From the NCBI RefSeq assembly GCF_027943255.1, contig NC_072894.1, positions 77,477,601 to 77,541,600 of the forward strand: DNA of 64,000 bases. Direction: 5' to 3'. How positions within the stretch are numbered: the stretch's first letter is position 1; the number at the start of each line of letters is the position of its first letter. The translations under genes were made by a program, and so were the position numbers. This DNA comes from Anastrepha obliqua (taxonomy: Eukaryota > Arthropoda > Insecta > Diptera > Tephritidae). Shown here piece by piece: positions 25,548 to 38,149 of the stretch. Under the pieces are notes generated by a model. That model ran no database searches. It was not told where the DNA came from and saw only the letters and a list, made by a program, of their open reading frames with translations.

Positions 25548-26190
25548 GGAGACCCGGTGGTCTAGAAATTTAAATAAATCGATTTTTTGTTTTTTCGATA
25601 TTTCGAAATTATGGTAAATTAAGAATATACTGTAAAATTTTCATGCGGAAATTCCCAATGTTATAGCTTCTACAGCCCATTAACTAGGTAGAGAGCGGTA
25701 CGCGCGCTCCTTTACCTGAAACTTTAAACTAATTTATCTCTAAACGACTTTTTTCGGTCTGGTGTTGTCAAAAAAAAAAAAAACTATTCAACCCAATCGT
25801 TTGAAATTTTAATATGTTTTTCACAACATCAATGGCTTTCACCAGTACTAGAATATTACTATTATTCCAATTATTTTGTATTTTTTATTAAATAACTGAA
25901 AAAATTCGAAAATGTCAAATTCAAAATCCCGTCATTTTGTGAATTTTTATCTATTCCAGTAGCGAGACATAGCTACAGTCCTGCCGAAAATATTAATGAA
26001 TAATTTTGTTGGTTTTTGTGTTTCAGATAAATAGAAGAGTCAAATTAGACAACACCGTCCAGGTCCAATTTTTCAGGAGGGTCAACTTCACAGCCATTTT
26101 TAAAATTATTAAAATGTATAACTTTTTTTTCATTAAAACTAAATTCCTGAAAATACCTTAAATTTTCGAACACTAGACCCCCGGGACCCT
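25548..26190. mobile_element. TTAA-flanked non-autonomous element
   Basis: Left end GGAGACCCGGTGGTCTAG follows TTAA (25544-25547). The right end CTAGACCCCCGGGACCCT precedes TTAA (26191-26194). The 18-bp ends match at 14 positions when inverted. No gene is seen. It is inserted just after the mariner fragment. Confidence 0.6.
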
Positions 26191-26417
26191 TTAACAATCG
26201 ACCAAAACATGTCGGGCTCACCACTAACCACCTATTGTTAACATATCGATGGTTCTCTCTCGCAGTTTCTGACATCAAATTGGACCTCTTCTTTTCGTCA
26301 ACTTAGCAATTGGCGAATATATGAAGACACTGATACAAATGAACATATGTCAGCAACGCGGGAAGAGAGCTGCCTTAAACTGCATGCGTTGGTAACGCAG
26401 TGTAGTATACCAGTCTA

Positions 26418-26965
26418 ATGCTGAAAACAGTGAAGACCGCACGGAATCCCTTACCGCATGCCGTGCACAAAAACTCACCCCCGAGTACAACTGCGTTCTT
26501 TTAATTACATATTTACAAAATACATCGGTTTGTGTGTGTATGTGTTTGGTGTGTGTGTGTATGTTGCCATTGATATTTTTGCTTACACACTTTTTCACAC
26601 ATCCGCGTTATCAGTTACAATTTTTCATTGTTTAATAAACCAAAGCCAAAAACCAACAAATGCAAATAGTTCATTTATCTATAATTAACATTATTCAACA
26701 GTATTTTTAAGCTATTTTAACAAAACCTATCACTTTCCTAAGCTTATTTTGTAAATGATTTCGAAATATACTGCTTGGCAACACTGTGTGGTGAGAGAGC
26801 AATCAGCTGAGTCGGTATTACGGGATTTTTTTAATAATCGTGAAATAAAATCTACGGTACTGCGATACGGAAGGAAGGAACTTTTCATTTACATGGGGTT
26901 CTCATTAGTTTGATCGGAACAGCTGAGTCGGGATTGCGTTTACGGTGTTCACTGTTTTCAGCATA
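26418..26965. mobile_element. possible short inverted-repeat element
   Basis: GCTGAAAACAGTGAAGACCG at about 26419 is inverted at about 26940-26962 (GGTGTTCACTGTTTTCAGC). About 550 bp, no coding capacity seen. The true ends are not clear. Confidence 0.4.
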
Positions 26966-28339
26966 ACTCGATAACTTTGATGCTTTTACAAGGAAATTTT
27001 TCGTCAAGGTAATCGAGCATAGAGATAACAAGTGGGAAAATGGCGAATGGAAGAGGCCTATTGTAACCCGCCTATAACATTAAATTGGTGTAGTGACAGT
27101 CCGTCAGAAGAATTCCTTTAGTTATTTCAAAATGAAACTAAACTACAAAAAAAGTTGAATTAGCTGCTCTAATGCTACTGTCTTGTAAAAATTACTTGTA
27201 TGTAGGATCTACATCTGTGCCGGGATACGTGCCAATTATTACTACAGATGTATGTATATGAAGTGGTGCCATAATATGGAGAAAAAACTACCTCAAAAGA
27301 ATAATAATTTTCCCGATTTTTCGGTAAAAGAATCCCTCGTTTTTATCCGATAAAAAAACTAAGCAAGTTTATAAAGTTTGTAATTTATGTACATCCATAC
27401 ATATTTATTTATAACTTAGAACATAATTTTTTCAAACACGTGAACTGAGCCCAAGGCTCTCTGCGAGTTCGTCCAAATTTTAGTAGTAATGCTAAATACG
27501 TAAATATGCCCATGGAGCATACGGTCTCGCAAAGACTCTTCCATCTTTAATTTGCGCCATCCCATGTGATGTCGGCATCTGCTTCTGCATCTTATTGCTG
27601 GAAATGGAAGGAATGAATATAATAATACAATCTTCTCCATAAAATTAAGGAAAACATTTGTTTTAATTCTTTTTTTTTATCCATCACTGATATTCATAAC
27701 AAATAATAATAATAAAAAGAAAAGACCAAAAAGGAGGGCTACCCAAGTTAGTTACGTATGCGCCGTAGAAACGGGGTTATTCGCAAATTATTTAGAGAGC
27801 GATTCACGTACTGTGGGAACGTAACATACATTATTTTTTTCTTATGCTTCGAGAGGAATTGCAACCCTACAGATATTAAGAATTGATAAAAAATTTACCT
27901 GGATGACAATTGATGAGAATGACAATAGAAATGTAGGAAAAGCGAGAATGGTGTGAAGCGGACGCCGGAGCAAAGCATTGAACTTGTAAATTTAGTTCAA
28001 AATACACATTTATTTCCGATTTCCTACAGATTTTATAAACGTTTGATATGCTCTATGTGCATATGTATATATATGTAGCTGCTGCTCTTAATATTATAGA
28101 ATGATTTTAAAACATTCGACATAAAGGATAAAATTAGAAAATTTAAGTTGAGCAATCATGGCAAAGTGAGCGGGACCATATCTAGGTGCAGCACGTGTCT
28201 CCCTTCTTGACAATTGTTATAACATTGCTCACACAGCCAGATGGTTTCCACCCTGAATAGTAATATTTAAAACAATTTCGCGGAATTAATTAGTAGTATT
28301 ATATTTTATACATACTCTACAAAAATGGTAGAGAACCAT

Positions 28340-29070
28340 CCGCGAATTAAGTATATATGTATGTATATTCATTCTATAAAGTATAATATGTACTATGTAA
28401 CTACCCCAGATATGTATACATGTGTATGATGGTACAGATGTACATATACATACATATATCACAATCCACGATGCAGAGAATATTCTACCAATTTTGTATG
28501 TACATTGATTCATGCATATCTTGTATATAGCGTACATGCATTATGTACATGTCCATTCAGTTTTTAAAAAAAAAAATGAGCGTTCATAACATGGAGAAAG
28601 TCAGCAACACCGTCACAGGGGAACGTTAAAAAAATCTACTAGACTTTTTAGAATCTTCTAACTTGCGCTGTATGTATATTAAAATTTAATAAACTAAATA
28701 TAAAACTGCATACAAAAAAATATATATCAGAAATTTTAATTAAAACCCGTGAATTCAAATGAAGGGTTCGTAGGATTTTCCTAATTTTTGTATAAAGTTT
28801 GGAAAATTGGATATACATTTTTATTAGACAATGATATATGTATGTATGTACATATACATACATATATATTTTTTATAAAAAATTAAAAAAAAAACAAGAA
28901 TCTAAATGTTAATGTGCTATCGTTTGCCGCGGGCTGATGCATGGACATCTATGACTATGTACTTATATATGTATGTATGTATTTAAATTTACATGAAACA
29001 CCGCCGCACAGGAATACATATGGTATAGTATGTATGTATATACTATATGTACATACATAAATATGTAATG
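28340..29070. repeat. ATGT/ACAT-rich microsatellite DNA
   Basis: Repeated runs of 'tatgtatgtatg' and 'acatacatatata', most compact at 28829-28870 and 29025-29060. Frames through it are low complexity. Confidence 0.7.
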
Positions 29071-29691
29071 AATAATCCAAGAAAGAAATTCTTCATATCA
29101 TGCGGTTAATCATTATTGTTTGTATTAATTCTGTATTAAATCAATCATGATATATTGTTCTTTTTGATATTTTGATCCGTCTTGTGGGCAAATATCCAGA
29201 CAATATATATGTATATTAGGAAATGCAATCTGCAAAAGTTCTGTAACAATATTCTCTTTATTTATTGTTAAAATAGATGCATTATTGAATTCTTGAAATA
29301 GTGTTTAAGGACACTAAGTATTTTCGACTTTTCTGTTAATGCAATGTGCTTGCAAATACATACGAATATACTTACATGTAATATTTATGTACAAACGTAC
29401 CACATTACACATGTATGACAAAACCGGATCCAGAATATTCCAAAATTTTAGTCAACCATAGTTTGAGAGGCACTCTTTTTCGTTTCCTAAAGCATCATGG
29501 CGTGCCAAAAATTAAACACGATTTTATTTTTCCATTTTCAGCTTTGTTTACTCATTTAAATACTTTTTTATGATTATAGTTTTTACAATAACCACATGTG
29601 AAACTCTAACCGCCGTTATATGTATCAATCTTATACAAATATAAGAAACTGTATTAATTTAACGAACACATGATACCATAAATAGTCACCG

Positions 29692-29795
29692 GAAGTTTGC
29701 GTAGTTTCTTCTAGAACAGTCTCGTATTTTCTATACTTTTGACATTCGTTTTGTGTTTCTATAAATACAGCCGTATGCACGCAGCCGGCATCAGT
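29692..29795 (+). promoter_or_regulatory. Hsp83 core promoter with heat-shock element
   Basis: TTCTAGAA at 29709-29716 sits within a run of inverted NGAAN-type units (GAA 29692, TTC 29706, TTC 29709, GAA 29714, a degenerate GTC 29719). A TATAAATA box is at 29760-29767. An initiator-like TCAGTT at 29791 puts the predicted start about 30 bp beyond the TATA box. A noncoding exon then runs to a donor at 29938. Confidence 0.8.
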
Positions 29796-29937
29796 TGGAT
29801 TGAAAAAATACGCTTATAAACATTATTGCGCGGAGCTACTGTAAAAGTGTACATACTTATTGCATTATTTTTGCAAGTGACTAATAAAGTAATTTGAATA
29901 CATTTTGCTTGAAAGTTAATCAAATAATATAGAAAAG

Positions 29938-30174
29938 GTGTGTGTTGAATAAAATAGTAGAATTTAAGGAAAAAAGTTGAACTACAAATGCAAAATGAAA
30001 AATCGATTGCATTGACCTCTGAATTAACTAAAACGAATATGTCTAAAATTAAAAAAAAAGAAATTGAAAGTTAAGAGTACTTCAACTGAAATAAAATAAA
30101 GATTTCATTTGCATTTGTTTAAACTCTCAATTTTTTTTATCTGAAAATATATAAATGCCATTTTTCTCTTACAG
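29938..30174 (+). other. Hsp83 5'UTR intron
   Basis: Donor GTGTGT at 29938 and acceptor TTCTCTTACAG ending at 30174. The ATG is the first codon of exon 2. An intron in exactly this place is the known layout of Drosophila Hsp83 and distinguishes it from intronless inducible heat-shock genes. Confidence 0.8.
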
Positions 30175-32322
30175 ATGCCAGATGAAGTGGAAACTTTTGC
30201 TTTTCAAGCTGAAATTGCTCAGCTTATGTCGTTGATCATCAACACATTTTATTCGAACAAAGAAATTTTCCTTCGTGAGTTGATCTCCAACGCATCCGAT
30301 GCACTGGACAAAATCCGTTACGAGTCGCTGACTGACCCCACAAGGTTGGACAGTGGTAAAGAGCTGTACATCAAGCTGATCCCCAACAAGACTGCTGGTA
30401 CCTTGACTATTATTGATACCGGTATTGGTATGACCAAATCAGATTTGATCAACAATCTGGGTACTATTGCCAAATCTGGCACAAAAGCATTCATGGAAGC
30501 GTTGCAGGCTGGCGCTGACATTTCGATGATTGGTCAATTTGGTGTTGGTTTCTACTCTGCCTACTTGGTTGCTGATAAAGTCACTGTTACTTCAAAGCAC
30601 AACGATGATGAGCAATACATTTGGGAATCATCGGCCGGTGGCTCATTCACGGTGAAACTAGACAACACCGAACCTTTGGGACGTGGTACCAAGATCGTTT
30701 TATACATCAAAGAAGATCAAACTGAATACTTGGAGGAAAGCAAAATCAAAGAGGTAGTGAACAAACACTCTCAATTTATTGGGTATCCCATTAAGATGGT
30801 GGTTGAAAAGGAGCGTGAGAAGGAGGTAAGCGACGATGAAGCTGAAGATGACAAGAAGGAAGAAGAAAAGAAAGATATGGACACCAATGAACCTAAAATT
30901 GAAGATGTCGGTGAGGATGAAGATGCTGATAAAGACAAGGACAAGAAAAAGAAGAAGACTGTTAAGGTGAAATACACCGAAGATGAGGAATTGAACAAAA
31001 CGAAGCCCATCTGGACCCGCAACCCTGATGATATCTCACATGAGGAATATGGCGAATTTTACAAATCTCTCACCAATGATTGGGAGGATCATTTGGCCGT
31101 GAAGCACTTCTCTGTTGAAGGTCAACTGGAATTCCGTGCTTTACTCTTCATCCCCCGCCGTACACCATTTGATTTGTTCGAGAATCAGAAGAAACGCAAT
31201 AACATAAAATTGTACGTACGTCGTGTCTTCATTATGGACAACTGTGAAGAGCTCATTCCCGAGTACTTGAACTTCATCAAGGGTGTGGTCGACTCTGAAG
31301 ATTTGCCACTGAATATTTCTCGTGAAATGCTTCAACAAAACAAAGTATTGAAAGTGATTCGCAAAAATTTGGTAAAGAAGACCATGGAATTAATTGAAGA
31401 AATTACTGAAGACAAGGAATTGTACAAGAAGTTCTATGAGCAGTTCTCCAAGAATCTGAAATTGGGTGTGCATGAAGATAGTAATAATCGTGCCAAGCTT
31501 GCAGACTTCCTGCGTTATCAGACATCAGCGTCTGGTGATGATGCCGCCTCGTTGGCCGATTACGTATCACGTATGAAGGAGAACCAGAAACACATTTATT
31601 TCATCACTGGTGAATCCAAGGAACAAGTGAGCAACTCAGCTTTCGTCGAACGTGTTAAGGCTCGTGGTTTTGAAGTAATTTACATGACTGAACCGATTGA
31701 CGAATATGTCATCCAACACTTGAAGGAATACAAGGGCAAACAGTTGACATCCGTTACAAAGGAGGGCTTGGAGCTACCTGAAGATGAAGCCGAGAAGAAA
31801 AAGCGCGAGGAAGATAAGGCGAAGTTCGAAAGTCTTTGCAAACTGATGAAGTCAATTTTGGACAACAAAATTGAAAAGGTGGTCGTGTCTAACCGTTTGG
31901 TTGAGTCGCCTTGTTGCATTGTCACATCTCAGTTTGGTTGGTCCGCAAACATGGAACGTATCATGAAGGCACAAGCGTTGCGTGACACCTCAACTATGGG
32001 CTACATGGCAGGCAAGAAACATTTGGAAATCAATCCTGAACATCCAATCATCGAAACCTTACGTCAAAAGGCTGATGCTGACAAGAACGATAAAGCCGTC
32101 AAAGATTTGGTTATCTTACTATTCGAGACTGCTCTGTTGTCGTCCGGGTTCTCACTCGATAGCCCACAAGTGCACGCTTCCCGTATTTACCGTATGATCA
32201 AACTTGGTCTTGGTATCGATGAAGAAGAACCTATGGCAACTGAGGATACTCAGAGCGGTGGTGATGCTCCCCCACTGGTTGATGATACCGAAGACGCTTC
32301 ACATATGGAAGAAGTCGATTAA
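30175..32322 (+). CDS. Hsp83: heat shock protein 83 (cytosolic Hsp90)
   Basis: ATP-dependent dimeric chaperone for kinases, receptors and other clients. It is one uninterrupted 715-residue frame, the usual length for the fly protein (about 717). The N-terminal GHKL ATPase domain (about 1-215) has [20 protein letters not shown] with the catalytic Glu and the Mg-binding Asn, DTGIGM, and [15 protein letters not shown]. An acidic Lys/Glu linker follows (about 220-275). The middle domain includes [11 protein letters not shown] with the conserved Arg of the ATP-contacting loop. The C-terminal dimerisation domain ends in MEEVD, the TPR co-chaperone docking motif that marks a cytosolic form. ATG is fixed by the preceding splice acceptor. 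It is preceded by a heat-shock element and a TATA box, and followed by AATAAA at 32654. The sequence looks intact and single copy here. Confidence 0.98.
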   Translation: MPDEVETFAFQAEIAQLMSLIINTFYSNKEIFLRELISNASDALDKIRYESLTDPTRLDSGKELYIKLIPNKTAGTLTIIDTGIGMTKSDLINNLGTIAKSGTKAFMEALQAGADISMIGQFGVGFYSAYLVADKVTVTSKHNDDEQYIWESSAGGSFTVKLDNTEPLGRGTKIVLYIKEDQTEYLEESKIKEVVNKHSQFIGYPIKMVVEKEREKEVSDDEAEDDKKEEEKKDMDTNEPKIEDVGEDEDADKDKDKKKKKTVKVKYTEDEELNKTKPIWTRNPDDISHEEYGEFYKSLTNDWEDHLAVKHFSVEGQLEFRALLFIPRRTPFDLFENQKKRNNIKLYVRRVFIMDNCEELIPEYLNFIKGVVDSEDLPLNISREMLQQNKVLKVIRKNLVKKTMELIEEITEDKELYKKFYEQFSKNLKLGVHEDSNNRAKLADFLRYQTSASGDDAASLADYVSRMKENQKHIYFITGESKEQVSNSAFVERVKARGFEVIYMTEPIDEYVIQHLKEYKGKQLTSVTKEGLELPEDEAEKKKREEDKAKFESLCKLMKSILDNKIEKVVVSNRLVESPCCIVTSQFGWSANMERIMKAQALRDTSTMGYMAGKKHLEINPEHPIIETLRQKADADKNDKAVKDLVILLFETALLSSGFSLDSPQVHASRIYRMIKLGLGIDEEEPMATEDTQSGGDAPPLVDDTEDASHMEEVD

Positions 32323-32653
32323 ATGCAGTATTGACATTAATTCAACCGTTCGAGACTTTAATACAATTTGCTAGCTTTTTTTTATTTGATAAGTTCTACA
32401 TAATTTTGAATTCGCCTTGGCGAATATATCTCAAATCGTCGACATTGCGTCGACTACTATTTTTTGGTTGAATTTGTAGGGATCGAAACAAGTTCTCATT
32501 TGTTGTCGCGTTTTAAGCGGCTATTATACATCCCACTGGATTTCGAAAATGAAATTTGTATGGAGTGCGTGGAAATTACATATGTAGAAATGAATGTTCA
32601 AATCGGCTTAATTGTATGTTAGAGATTCTATGGTACTACTAAGTAATTTAAAA

Positions 32654-32659
32654 AATAAA
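32654..32659 (+). terminator. Hsp83 polyadenylation signal
   Basis: AATAAA about 330 bp past the stop codon, followed by a GT-rich stretch ('tggtttgtgtttaat'). It is the first canonical signal in the 3' region. Confidence 0.6.
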
Positions 32660-32812
32660 CCAAATGTTTATCAAACTGAATTGGTTTGTGTTTAATTTAA
32701 ATATATTATATTAATTATTTTCAATTCTTTTGGTTAACCATTTCTGTTCAAAAAACTTTGAAGGCTTAGGCGAAGAATATTAAGGCAGGTACTAAATTGG
32801 AGATTCGTTAAT

Positions 32813-33675
32813 AAGGGCAGAGCAAACTATTGCTATATTCAGAAATGCATTATAATGCGCAGTACTTGCAGCGCTGGCAGCACTGTCAATGTGATAGTTC
32901 ATGCAACTGAGAGATTTATTGAAAAATTGCAAATAGATTTGTTGCATTTATGAACGCGCTGTGCAGTAAAATGGAATTGTTACTAAGGTTGGTCATGGAC
33001 GATGTATGTGAGGAAAAAAACCGATAGTCTTTTATTAAATTTAAGAAAAAAAACTGTAAAGCTTAAAAGAAGGACATATCTTGTCAAAAGTTTAATATCA
33101 AAGCGGAAAATACCCAAAAATTAGTCTTTTTTTGAAACAATAAAATCGTTTCCCGAGGATATATTTTATACTCATTTTCGAATGAATTGGTCCACTTTTT
33201 TATTCGCTTATATGTGATCAGTAAATTAGAAAATTTTCGCTGGGCGATGTTTCTATCTATTTTTAAATCTTTATTAACTTTTTTTACTTCATCTACGACC
33301 TTAGCCCAGAGCACGCTCTTTTTCCTCCTTCCCGTCGGACTCTGAGCAGTAATTTTATCTCCGATGTACTAAAATAATCACTAAAACCAAGAAAAGTATA
33401 ATAAAATAAAGTTTAAATATCGTATTTTTCATCAATTTTTGTATTAAAAGCTAAAATAAATAATTAAATACCCACTTTTCAGCATACATTGTACTAGCGT
33501 ATTTATTGGCAGTGTGAAAATTTTTGCTGCAAATAATGCACGACTTTTGATACAAAAATGACGTTTAAGAACGCGTTGCATTTGCAGTACTGCCATATTT
33601 GCATTTTTGAACGCACTGCTCACTCTGAAATGGTATGTTGCGCATTATAATGCATTGTTGAACATACCCTATGCC
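32813..33675 (-). mobile_element. possible PIF/Harbinger-like remnant with MADF/Myb-like fragment
   Basis: A 17-bp inverted repeat, ATGCATTATAATGCGCA, occurs at about 32844 and inverted at about 33641, and neighbouring blocks also match loosely. Between them the minus strand (33084-33314) encodes about 60 residues resembling a MADF/SANT-type DNA-binding domain (WAKVVDEVKKVNKDLKIDRN, then KFSNLLITYKRIKKW). Such domains occur in the second gene of Harbinger elements. No transposase is seen. The ends are uncertain. Confidence 0.45.
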
Positions 33676-34029
33676 ATATTTATACAGTATCTTAAATAAT
33701 CAGCTTGACACGGTTGAAGGTTATCGACTTGGGCATTGTGTTTGAATTACTGTTTTTTTATAAATCATATTTGCTATTTGATTTCGAAGCTTATAACGAA
33801 TTGGGTTTCCTGCGTAGATATGCAACGATTGTAGGGGCCCCTATACTAGGAGATCTGGGAATTTTCCATATTGACCTGTATTACTCAAAGATAGCATTCG
33901 CTGCCCTGCTTCTGTGCCCTTGCAACACTGCAGATTGAATCCTGGCGTCTGCCAATTGGTGACAACACCGGGCGCAGAAAAGCCTCAGAGCTTGTATGTT
34001 ATTCTTATTAAGAGAACATTTATAATTTT

Positions 34030-34390
34030 CTAATCTCTCAGTACAGTGACGAGGAGCTGGAATGGAGACCCATGTGGCTAGTTACACTAAGTACACTTTA
34101 CAGGTCAATAACAGCATGCTATGTGAACGTGTTGGAACAATTACGTTCTGGATACTGTAGCAGGTGTTAGACTCTTACCTATCCAGAATTCACCAGGACA
34201 TACTAAACTTATGTCCGGCGTATGAAGGCGCCCCGCACGACACTAACCACCTTTTCACATGCCCTATCAAACCCACTCATCTAACACCCCTCTCCCTCTG
34301 GACCCAACCAGTCGAAAAAGCAAGTTTCCTGGGCCTACCGTTAGATGAGCTAGACGAAGATGGCCGGGATTTACAACTCGCTTAACGCGA
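34030..34390 (+). pseudogene. LINE ORF2 C-terminal fragment
   Basis: Plus-strand frame LDSYLSRIHQDILNLCPAYE, then HDTNHLFTCPIKP and GLPLDELDED. This is the Cys/His-containing tail of Jockey-type non-LTR retrotransposons. The upstream part is frameshifted. Confidence 0.7.
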
Positions 34391-34586
34391 TGAAACAAAA
34401 ACTCAATTTTGTCCTACCACCAGTAAGACTATTATACTTACGCGTATATAATAGTTTGGGGCCATTGATATAAATTGTGGGTCAAATTTTTTTTGTTGGA
34501 AATTGAACATTAGCTGGTATGTAACAAGGTAGGCTTTGTTCAACACTAGTCTTAAAATTAATTAGGTAAATAGCTCTAAGATATTG

Positions 34587-34655
34587 TTGGTGTAGCAGCA
34601 TAAACATTCCTAATGCAATTACGAGTAATGCTGCTGGTGTTACAGTTCTACGATC
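34587..34655 (+). repeat. hairpin dispersed repeat, diverged copy
   Basis: 'gttggtgtagcagcataaac' start, stem degraded ('attcctaatgcaattacgag'), then 'taatgctgctggtgttacag'. The tail block is absent. Confidence 0.6.
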
Positions 34656-34977
34656 TATTGTATCACCATCAATTTTATTTTATAGTTCTGACTAAATTCG
34701 TAGATTTAAACCCAACAAAGGCTGAGAATCCTGAACATTGTTTGTATTTTTTCCAAATAAACAGTTTTAATTTTCATTTAATTTTATTTTTCTTAAGAAA
34801 GATTTATTTGGCAACTGAAGAGAAATCTAGGATTGTGTGTATTTTTCGCGGCACCTAGTTTGAACTGAAAATCCCGTCGCTTTCATATATAATTTTGCTT
34901 TTCAATATAACTTAAATAAAAAAAATTATTAATTTCTTTTTACCTACATAAATTGCAAAGAATTTTTTTTAAATACG

Positions 34978-35528
34978 ATGGACGCAGATCACCACAACCA
35001 TAACGCAAAAGTTGAACGTCTTTGCCCGCATATGATGCTTGTAAGTCAAAAGACAATACATACTTTTTTATATTACATAAAATATTTATGCCTCTCCAGT
35101 TTCATGGTGGACATTGTGAGCAAATCCTATGGAAGAGCTGGACTGCTATGAGTATTGTGGAATTTATACTGTCAGCGTTTGCTATCTTTCTTATAGCATT
35201 TTTATATGAAGCTTTGAAGTTTCTGCGACAGTTTCTTCTTCGCCGGGAACTTGAACGAATTGCTAAAAACAAAGAAAAGCAAGAAGATGTATGCCACACA
35301 ATAGCTGGGCTGAAAAACAAACGATTTCTTGAGCGAATAATCGGACTGCCACATCTCATACAGACTTCATTGTTCTTATTCCAAGTTACACTATCAATGC
35401 TGCTCATGTTAATATTTATGACATTTAATTATTGGCTGTGCCTAGCTGTTATTTTAGGTCTTACAATTGGTTACTTTCTCTTTGGTTGGATCAAAGATGA
35501 TGCATATGACAGTGATTGCTGTCATTAA
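34978..35528 (+). CDS. Ctr1-family high-affinity copper transporter
   Basis: Trimeric Cu(I) importer of the plasma or endosomal membrane. Two exons, 34978-35040 and 35100-35528, separated by a 59-bp intron (GTAAGT...CCAG), give 163 residues. The short N-terminus is His/Cys/Met-bearing (MDADHHNHN, then CPHMMLFHGGHCEQILW), fitting the extracellular copper-capturing segment. TM1 follows at about 40-62 (AMSIVEFILSAFAIFLIAFL) and ends in the family's YEALKFLR. A charged cytosolic loop comes next. TM2 contains MLLMLIFM, the M-x3-M selectivity motif, and TM3 contains GLTIGYFLFG (G-x3-G). It ends DSDCCH, like the Cys/His tails of other CTR1 proteins. Several Ctr1 paralogues exist in flies and I cannot say which this is, so no symbol is given. 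AATAAA overlaps the stop at 35527. The UPF0235 gene converges on it about 270 bp downstream. Confidence 0.92.
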
Positions 35529-35796
35529 TAAATATAAAGCTTTATTTATCTAGTTATGATGTGATGTTATTATGTGAACAGTATAAGCAATTCTTATGTT
35601 TTTTTAACATTCGTTTGGAAATGATTTTCACCTTTAACGGTAACTTACTAAAATTTGATTCAATAAAAATATGCTGTAGGTACGTGATTTTTTTTTAAAT
35701 GTCCGAGTATTTATTTGTTTTGGTAGGTTCATGAGTCGAAATACTAATTTACGTAAAATTATTACTTAAATGCAAAATTTTAAGGCAAGCCTCTTT

Positions 35797-36207
35797 CTAC
35801 GTATCGCACTCTTTCTGTAATGCTGCACTTATGTTCTCTGGTGTGGTCACACCTTTACTAACCATAACTAATTTATTTCGTGACCGCGACCCTTTGTCCA
35901 ATGTTACATCGCTTTTTCGTAAACCTAGCACTTTGGATAGGTATTTTACCAACTCGGCGTTGGCTTCTCCCTCCGTTGGTGGTGCTGCTATCTGCACTCC
36001 CACTCCTTCATTTCCAATGCCCGTGATTCCATTCATCTTAGCACCGGGTTTGGCCAGGATACGAATACATATGTTACCACTTTTATCTACCTGCACGGGG
36101 CTCTCATTTGATTTTGACTCTGCAACGATTGGAGTAGTTGATGTTTTTTTACTTTTATTCTTTGTCATAACACTGGAATACGTATAAAGAAATCGGCGCA
36201 TAAACAA
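35797..36207 (-). CDS. UPF0235 / DUF167 family protein (C15orf40-like)
   Basis: Small single-domain protein of unknown function, of the family that includes bacterial YggU and human C15orf40. It is a single exon of 136 residues. After a basic leader the domain runs from about 40 to 130, with [16 protein letters not shown], then the conserved block [19 protein letters not shown] and [12 protein letters not shown]. Two starts are possible. Met1 (36207) adds [13 protein letters not shown], which could be a mitochondrial presequence. Met14 (36168) gives the usual family N-terminus rich in Lys ([10 protein letters not shown]). I list the longer one. The frame is intact and codon use looks normal. 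It converges on the copper transporter gene. Confidence 0.88.
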   Translation of the reverse strand: MFMRRFLYTYSSVMTKNKSKKTSTTPIVAESKSNESPVQVDKSGNICIRILAKPGAKMNGITGIGNEGVGVQIAAPPTEGEANAELVKYLSKVLGLRKSDVTLDKGSRSRNKLVMVSKGVTTPENISAALQKECDT

Positions 36208-36583
36208 GAATTTATTTTAATTTCTAGGCCCGATTGAAATATAATCAGCTGTGACTTTGTTTACATGTTTGATGTTTGGTATGACAGCAGTATGATTAAT
36301 AATTGTGAAATTAATTAATAAATCGATATCACATGGTATCGTTAAGTCGACATTGATAATGACTCTTTTCTTTTTCAGTGAATACATTTTAATGTTCCAT
36401 GCAGAAATTTTCGCTATGTTATGTATAGTAAGTTTTAAGTTTTTCGTTTCGTTCGTTTACAAAGAACTTTCTGGACGTAGATTTATCTAATATGAAGAAT
36501 GTTCAATCAAATTAAAAAAAAAAAAAAAAAAATTGTGCGTAATAATTATTTAATGTGTATATAGTTCAAGGTACATGTCTAAT

Positions 36584-37214
36584 AATACGTTCACATATGC
36601 ATTAATCACCTATAAATCCACCAAATTAATTTACCCGTTCACATATGGCAGATTACCTGCAAAATTTACAAACAGCTGTCAATACTGCTTTGAGAGGTTT
36701 TTCTTAATAGAAATTATTTTGGTGGAATTTTTGGTGGTTTTGGTTTCTTCAATTATTATTAATGATATGAAGAAAATACAGGAAGAAGGAATAGCTAATT
36801 TAATTGCGCAATTTGCTGCTAATAATAAGCAGTTGGAGGAAATCCGTATGCGACATTTACTGAGGTTGCAAAAAATGATGGCAGCAATGCGCAGGGGATA
36901 CTCTATATTACATTTTATAATAAATAATAAGAGGACAAAATGAATCCCTAATTAATAATATTCAACAAATTTTATTAGAATTATGTTTATAGACCTGCTT
37001 TCTTTGCCGGCATCCATTTCATTTAGTTTTTATTTTGATGTTTCTCCTTACATGCATAATAATAATTATCGATAACAGAGAAAACACAGGAATGTATGTC
37101 AAAAAGTATCGTTATTATCTAGGATTACTTTATAATCTCAGATTTTGGGAGAGAAATTTTGTATGGGAAATCGCGAAAAAGGAGATCATCTAGATACTTA
37201 TATGTGAACGTATT
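36584..37214. mobile_element. inverted-repeat element with small coding remnant
   Basis: Ends AATACGTTCACATAT (36584) and ATATGTGAACGTATT (37200-37214) are perfect 15-bp inverses. A plus-strand frame (to 36943) contains a helical charged stretch, EEGIANLIAQFAANNKQLEE. The element at 43768-44270 has the same block in decayed form. I do not recognise the protein. Confidence 0.6.
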
Positions 37215-38149
37215 ATAACGATCAGCATTTTTAGCTCATAAAGGTAGCAAAAAGATTGATCTACTGACATTATTTTAATTTTTCGTTTAATAAAATGTTT
37301 CTTTTATTTTAAAATACAAGAAGTGTTTTATACTGATTTTTGAGCTCCCAACCACAAGAAATTATGCACCCACGCGCACATTTTCTTGGCAAAAATTTTT
37401 ATAATTTGTGCTTTCACAATATGAAGCATGGCACTTAATTTTTATTAGTTTGTTTCTTTTAAAACACTGAATTCACTGAATATTTACAACCAAGTAACTT
37501 TTCCTTTTTGTTTATTTGAATTTATGACGTCATCGGCCGTAAAAATCTCGAAAAATAAAGCAGTTTTTGGGAGGTGCCACCATTTACACCGTAGTACCAT
37601 ATCATAAAGGTTATATTTGTTATCTGAATGAAATTCATAAAATCAATGAATTCATAATTTTTTTATAATTTGTTACAACTAAAAACTGAACTATAACTCG
37701 GATATTCAAAAATTGATGTGACAACGTCCTCAAATGTTTGCAACATAATGTAAACATTATGAAAATTATCGTATGGAGTTGCCAACTTTCAAAGCCACAA
37801 CGGATGAAAAGCCCGTCATGGTGTTATAACTTTAGGCTTTCAAGTTTATCAATATTTTTACAGAAATAACAAAACCTTTTTTGGTATAATTTTTACACAT
37901 TGTCAACATTTTTTTGGTAGTGCGTATAACAGCGGTGTTAATATCCCACGTAGTTCCATTCGAAATCAGTTTTCATTATATGCATAGTTGGAAAAATTGT
38001 GGACCGGCGCGCATCACCTTGGTTCTTCCTAAGGTGCATTCATTTAAGGTGAGGGCACTAGATCAACAACGTTTTATACATTAGAATGTCATTAGTTTCG
38101 CTTTGGTTCTTCGCTATAAAATTATATTTATTATTTCCTCTACCCTGAA

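Larger units (their letters stand above)
24634..29690. other. msl-3 to Hsp83 intergenic region
   Basis: Upstream of msl-3 and of Hsp83 (divergent promoters). It contains a mariner fragment (25228-25540), a TTAA element (25548-26190), an inverted-repeat element (26418-26965), a GT-rich tract (26527-26563) and ATGT/ACAT-rich DNA (28340-29070). I found no convincing host exon. Confidence 0.55.
33676..34977. other. intergenic DNA before the Ctr1 gene
   Basis: Contains a LINE tail (34030-34390) and a diverged hairpin-repeat copy (34587-34655). In the rest I see nothing assignable. Confidence 0.6.

Noticed and set aside
27492..27590. 32-codon minus-strand frame (MQKQMPTSHG...) after an acceptor-like TTTCCAG
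   Set aside because: Too short, no partner exon with a matching phase found, no recognisable motif, and in repeat-rich intergenic DNA.
36305..36490. 61-codon hydrophobic plus-strand frame
   Set aside because: AT-rich, no splice or motif support, next to the UPF0235 start; composition alone explains the hydrophobicity.
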